This document shows, in pieces, positions 61,996 through 64,000 of a DNA stretch of 64,000 nt (position 1 is the first letter of the stretch; every line of letters starts with the position of its first letter). Made by a program: the position numbers and the translations under genes. The DNA comes from Albibacillus kandeliae (GTDB taxonomy: Bacteria; Pseudomonadota; Alphaproteobacteria; Rhodobacterales; Rhodobacteraceae), in NCBI RefSeq assembly GCF_003116585.1, contig NZ_QEHM01000002.1, positions 62,001 to 126,000 of the forward strand, in the 5' to 3' direction. Under the pieces are notes generated by a model. That model was not told the origin of the DNA. It was given only the letters and a program-made list of their open reading frames with translations, and made no database searches.

Positions 61996-64000
61996 ATGGC
62001 AAGTTCTTCATTTGATTTTCTGGCGGCTCAGAAAGTAATGCAGGCCGGCAGTCAAAACGGCGTGATTAGATTTGCGAAACAGCTCGTTGGCTTTGATCGA
62101 GGTGTCGCAGCACAGGCCATTGGCGGTCTCATGCTCTGTCCAGCCATGCAGGCTTCCACCTATAGATTAGAAATGCTGGCCCATGCCGTGGTGTCGACTT
62201 GCGCTGGGGACAAGCCACCTCGTCAACGTGATTTGTCGAAGTGGCTTGCGGCTGCGGGGAAGGTAGTCGGCCACCATGAAGATCCTGCCGAGGATGTCTT
62301 CTTGGGACGTGTCACTTACGACGGTGGAAACTACCGTGTTTTGGAAGGACTGAGTGAGGGCGGATGCTTCCACCTCCAAGTCTTAATGAAAATTGTCGAA
62401 AACATGCCAGAAACATTCCGTGAACTAAAGGATGCGTGTCAGGCATGCCTCATTCTTTCGGATGCAATGTGCGAACGTGCTGGACTTGTCGCCTTCGAGG
62501 TTGGGGCCGAAAACCCTATACGGAAGCGCGTCCCGCCGACCGACCTCCCTCCGGTTCGGACGCTATCGAGTTGGGTCAGATTCTCGGAAGCGGAACTTAG
62601 TGCATTGGACATTACAATGGCGGCCTTGGGCGGCTTTGTCCTGGCCCCTGAGCATTCCAATGTGTTGGGGACGTACGCGGGAGATAGCGCGCTTTTCCGC
62701 AAACCGCTTTTTTACCACGATGAAAATATTGTTGTGGCGCTTCCGACTGCGATTGGGCCGGCCATCCGCAGCCTTGTGATAGATTTTTGTCGGTCACTTG
62801 GGCCTGCTGGAGAGCAGCTCTTTCGGATGCAGCACCTCTCGATAATCGCAAATCAAATGCTTGAAACGCCCATGATCGATAGTATCGGGATGAGGCCATC
62901 ACCCTTGACACTTGATCCAGTTGTCCCGAGACCGCCCGTCGAAATTGATCCGGGATATTGGGTGCAAGTCGTTATCGTCGCTGACGATCTCTCAGGTTTT
63001 GAACAGGATGGCCTGATGGGGACTTCGCAGAATGGCGCGAAAGCACAGATTAAGCTGGCGGAGGCGATCCGGTCTGCACGAGAGCGATGCGAAGGGTCCG
63101 CGAATTTCAAGGCAGGCCTCACCTTTGTGATCTTCTGTGGCTTTGGTCGCGGTCAAATGGTTGAGTTGCCTGATCGCAGTGACCATTGGTTTGTAGAGGC
63201 TGCAAGCGCATACGACGCTGAAGTGCTTGGTTGGCGCACAGACTTCTCCATGTTCGATCTGTTGCGCCTTTCAATGACCGAGCTTGATCTCAACTCCAAA
63301 GGGTTTGAAATGCCCCACATTAATGGCCTTCTCGCGCAGGTCGGGGATTCTATTAGGAATGGTGGCCACCTAATACCGCACAACGACCTGCCTGACGGGA
63401 TGTCCGGTGGATTAATCGTGGGCCGGACGAACGGGCAGCTGCAGCTAAGAGTGGAGCATCATCAACGCCATGATCGGCGCATCGTGCTCACGCCTGACGG
63501 CAAATTCGCCGCAGTACGAAAAGCAGGCAGTGGAGCACGTTCTCCAGGGGGCGTTTGCCACCTCTACAGATCAATGGAGGACGCACGAAATAGACGATTC
63601 CGCGCGGTCTGGATTAAACGTGAGAGAACTTGGTGGGTTGAGACCCGTCCGCGATCGAAAAATAATCTTTCGCCCTGCTACAGAAGCTTCGAAGCACTTC
63701 GAACATGGATTCAGAGAATAGCCCCCGTGCTTGATGAGGCCATTCCTGAACTGCCAGATCTCCTTTTGTGGGACCTTAAGATCGACCCCCAGCCGCCGAC
63801 TCCTTCTGCCGACCTTGTCCCAGCGGGCTCGGACGACATTAGGGCATCAATCCACCTGCAGTGCGCCCCACAGGGGGTAATCACAACAACTGTCGCACCT
63901 GAGTTTTGGCTGGGCTTGTCCAATGATAGCAATGTCGCAGAAGCTACTCTCGTCGAGGCTTTCGTGCTCGGCGCTCTGCGCCTTACCGGTAGGGAAGAGA
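61996..64000 (+). CDS. Large protein of unrecognised family (runs off window)
   Basis: An uninterrupted plus frame from ATG 61996 to the window end gives 668 codons with no stop, so the protein is larger still. In-frame TGA at 61960 limits the start; TTG 61981 and GTG 61987 are alternatives. Composition is that of a real soluble protein with a normal share of Trp, Cys and hydrophobic residues. No signal peptide, membrane helix, Walker motif or metal motif was found. It begins MASSSFDFLAAQKVMQAGSQ. Blocks such as VQVVIVADDLSGFEQDGLMG and SANFKAGLTFVIFCGFGRGQ look like alternating strands and helices. I do not recognise the family. Its codon use and base composition differ from the backbone, suggesting transfer beside the tRNA. 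Confidence 0.8.
   Translation, partial: MASSSFDFLAAQKVMQAGSQNGVIRFAKQLVGFDRGVAAQAIGGLMLCPAMQASTYRLEMLAHAVVSTCAGDKPPRQRDLSKWLAAAGKVVGHHEDPAEDVFLGRVTYDGGNYRVLEGLSEGGCFHLQVLMKIVENMPETFRELKDACQACLILSDAMCERAGLVAFEVGAENPIRKRVPPTDLPPVRTLSSWVRFSEAELSALDITMAALGGFVLAPEHSNVLGTYAGDSALFRKPLFYHDENIVVALPTAIGPAIRSLVIDFCRSLGPAGEQLFRMQHLSIIANQMLETPMIDSIGMRPSPLTLDPVVPRPPVEIDPGYWVQVVIVADDLSGFEQDGLMGTSQNGAKAQIKLAEAIRSARERCEGSANFKAGLTFVIFCGFGRGQMVELPDRSDHWFVEAASAYDAEVLGWRTDFSMFDLLRLSMTELDLNSKGFEMPHINGLLAQVGDSIRNGGHLIPHNDLPDGMSGGLIVGRTNGQLQLRVEHHQRHDRRIVLTPDGKFAAVRKAGSGARSPGGVCHLYRSMEDARNRRFRAVWIKRERTWWVETRPRSKNNLSPCYRSFEALRTWIQRIAPVLDEAIPELPDLLLWDLKIDPQPPTPSADLVPAGSDDIRASIHLQCAPQGVITTTVAPEFWLGLSNDSNVAEATLVEAFVLGALRLTGREE

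Overview
The window looks like chromosome of a Rhodobacterales (Roseobacter-group) alphaproteobacterium. The backbone is GC-rich. It carries markers typical of that group: a zwf-pgl-pgi cluster for Entner-Doudoroff glucose catabolism, a usg gene, a DUF1476 (F1-ATPase zeta inhibitor) gene, a DksA whose zinc finger has lost most of its cysteines, short-form PurL with separate PurS and PurQ, and pieces of a split corrinoid-dependent methionine synthase. The genus cannot be fixed from sequence reading alone.

Left backbone (1-22018). A cytochrome P450 is cut by the window start and overlaps a membrane-bound alpha/beta-hydrolase gene. Then come pgi, pgl and zwf (minus), a radical SAM protein, an RTX-like calcium-binding protein, usg, gyrA, a small conserved protein, an FAD monooxygenase and dksA. 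A cluster with a MoxR-type ATPase, a GNAT acetyltransferase, a DUF2927 lipoprotein, a tiny membrane protein and a CoxE-like VWA protein follows. A divergent marR / cytochrome P450 pair shares two tandem near-palindromic operators. An M48 peptidase, a metallo-beta-lactamase-fold hydrolase and tRNA-Asn(GUU) close the block.

Genomic island (22019-41599). A perfect 45-bp copy of the tRNA-Asn 3' end recurs at 41555-41599. It bounds a 19.6-kb element with a P4-type tyrosine integrase next to the right end. The cargo is two convergent, very tightly packed surface-polysaccharide operons. They hold seven glycosyltransferases (five GT4, two GT2), a WcaF-like acetyltransferase, a probably truncated sulfotransferase, a Wzx flippase and a Wzy-type polymerase. 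The cargo is markedly AT-richer than the backbone and is flanked by decayed IS3, IS21 and IS630 fragments. A maintenance block follows: hypothetical proteins, a DUF3987 protein, an AlpA-like regulator and the integrase. No enzyme that starts a polysaccharide repeat unit is present, so the cluster must rely on a chromosomal one.

Right backbone (41600-61548). purL (plus) faces a minus-strand series purC-purS-purQ-dctB-like-dctD-like. The DctD-like regulator lacks the sigma54-contacting GAFTGA loop. Next are the DUF1476 gene, a short MprF-like protein, a homocysteine methyltransferase (bmt), a PA0069-type radical SAM protein, a corrinoid protein, a DUF1638 protein, sufE, a lipoprotein, rnd, purN, purM and a second metallo-beta-lactamase-fold enzyme. 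The methyltransferase and corrinoid protein probably work together in methionine synthesis. PurL, PurS, PurQ, PurC, PurM and PurN cover five steps of de novo purine synthesis.

Right end (61549-64000). Immediately after a CAU-anticodon tRNA the composition changes. One very large open gene of unrecognised family (at least 668 codons, running off the window) begins. This may be the left end of a second tRNA-associated island and is the least explained part of the window.
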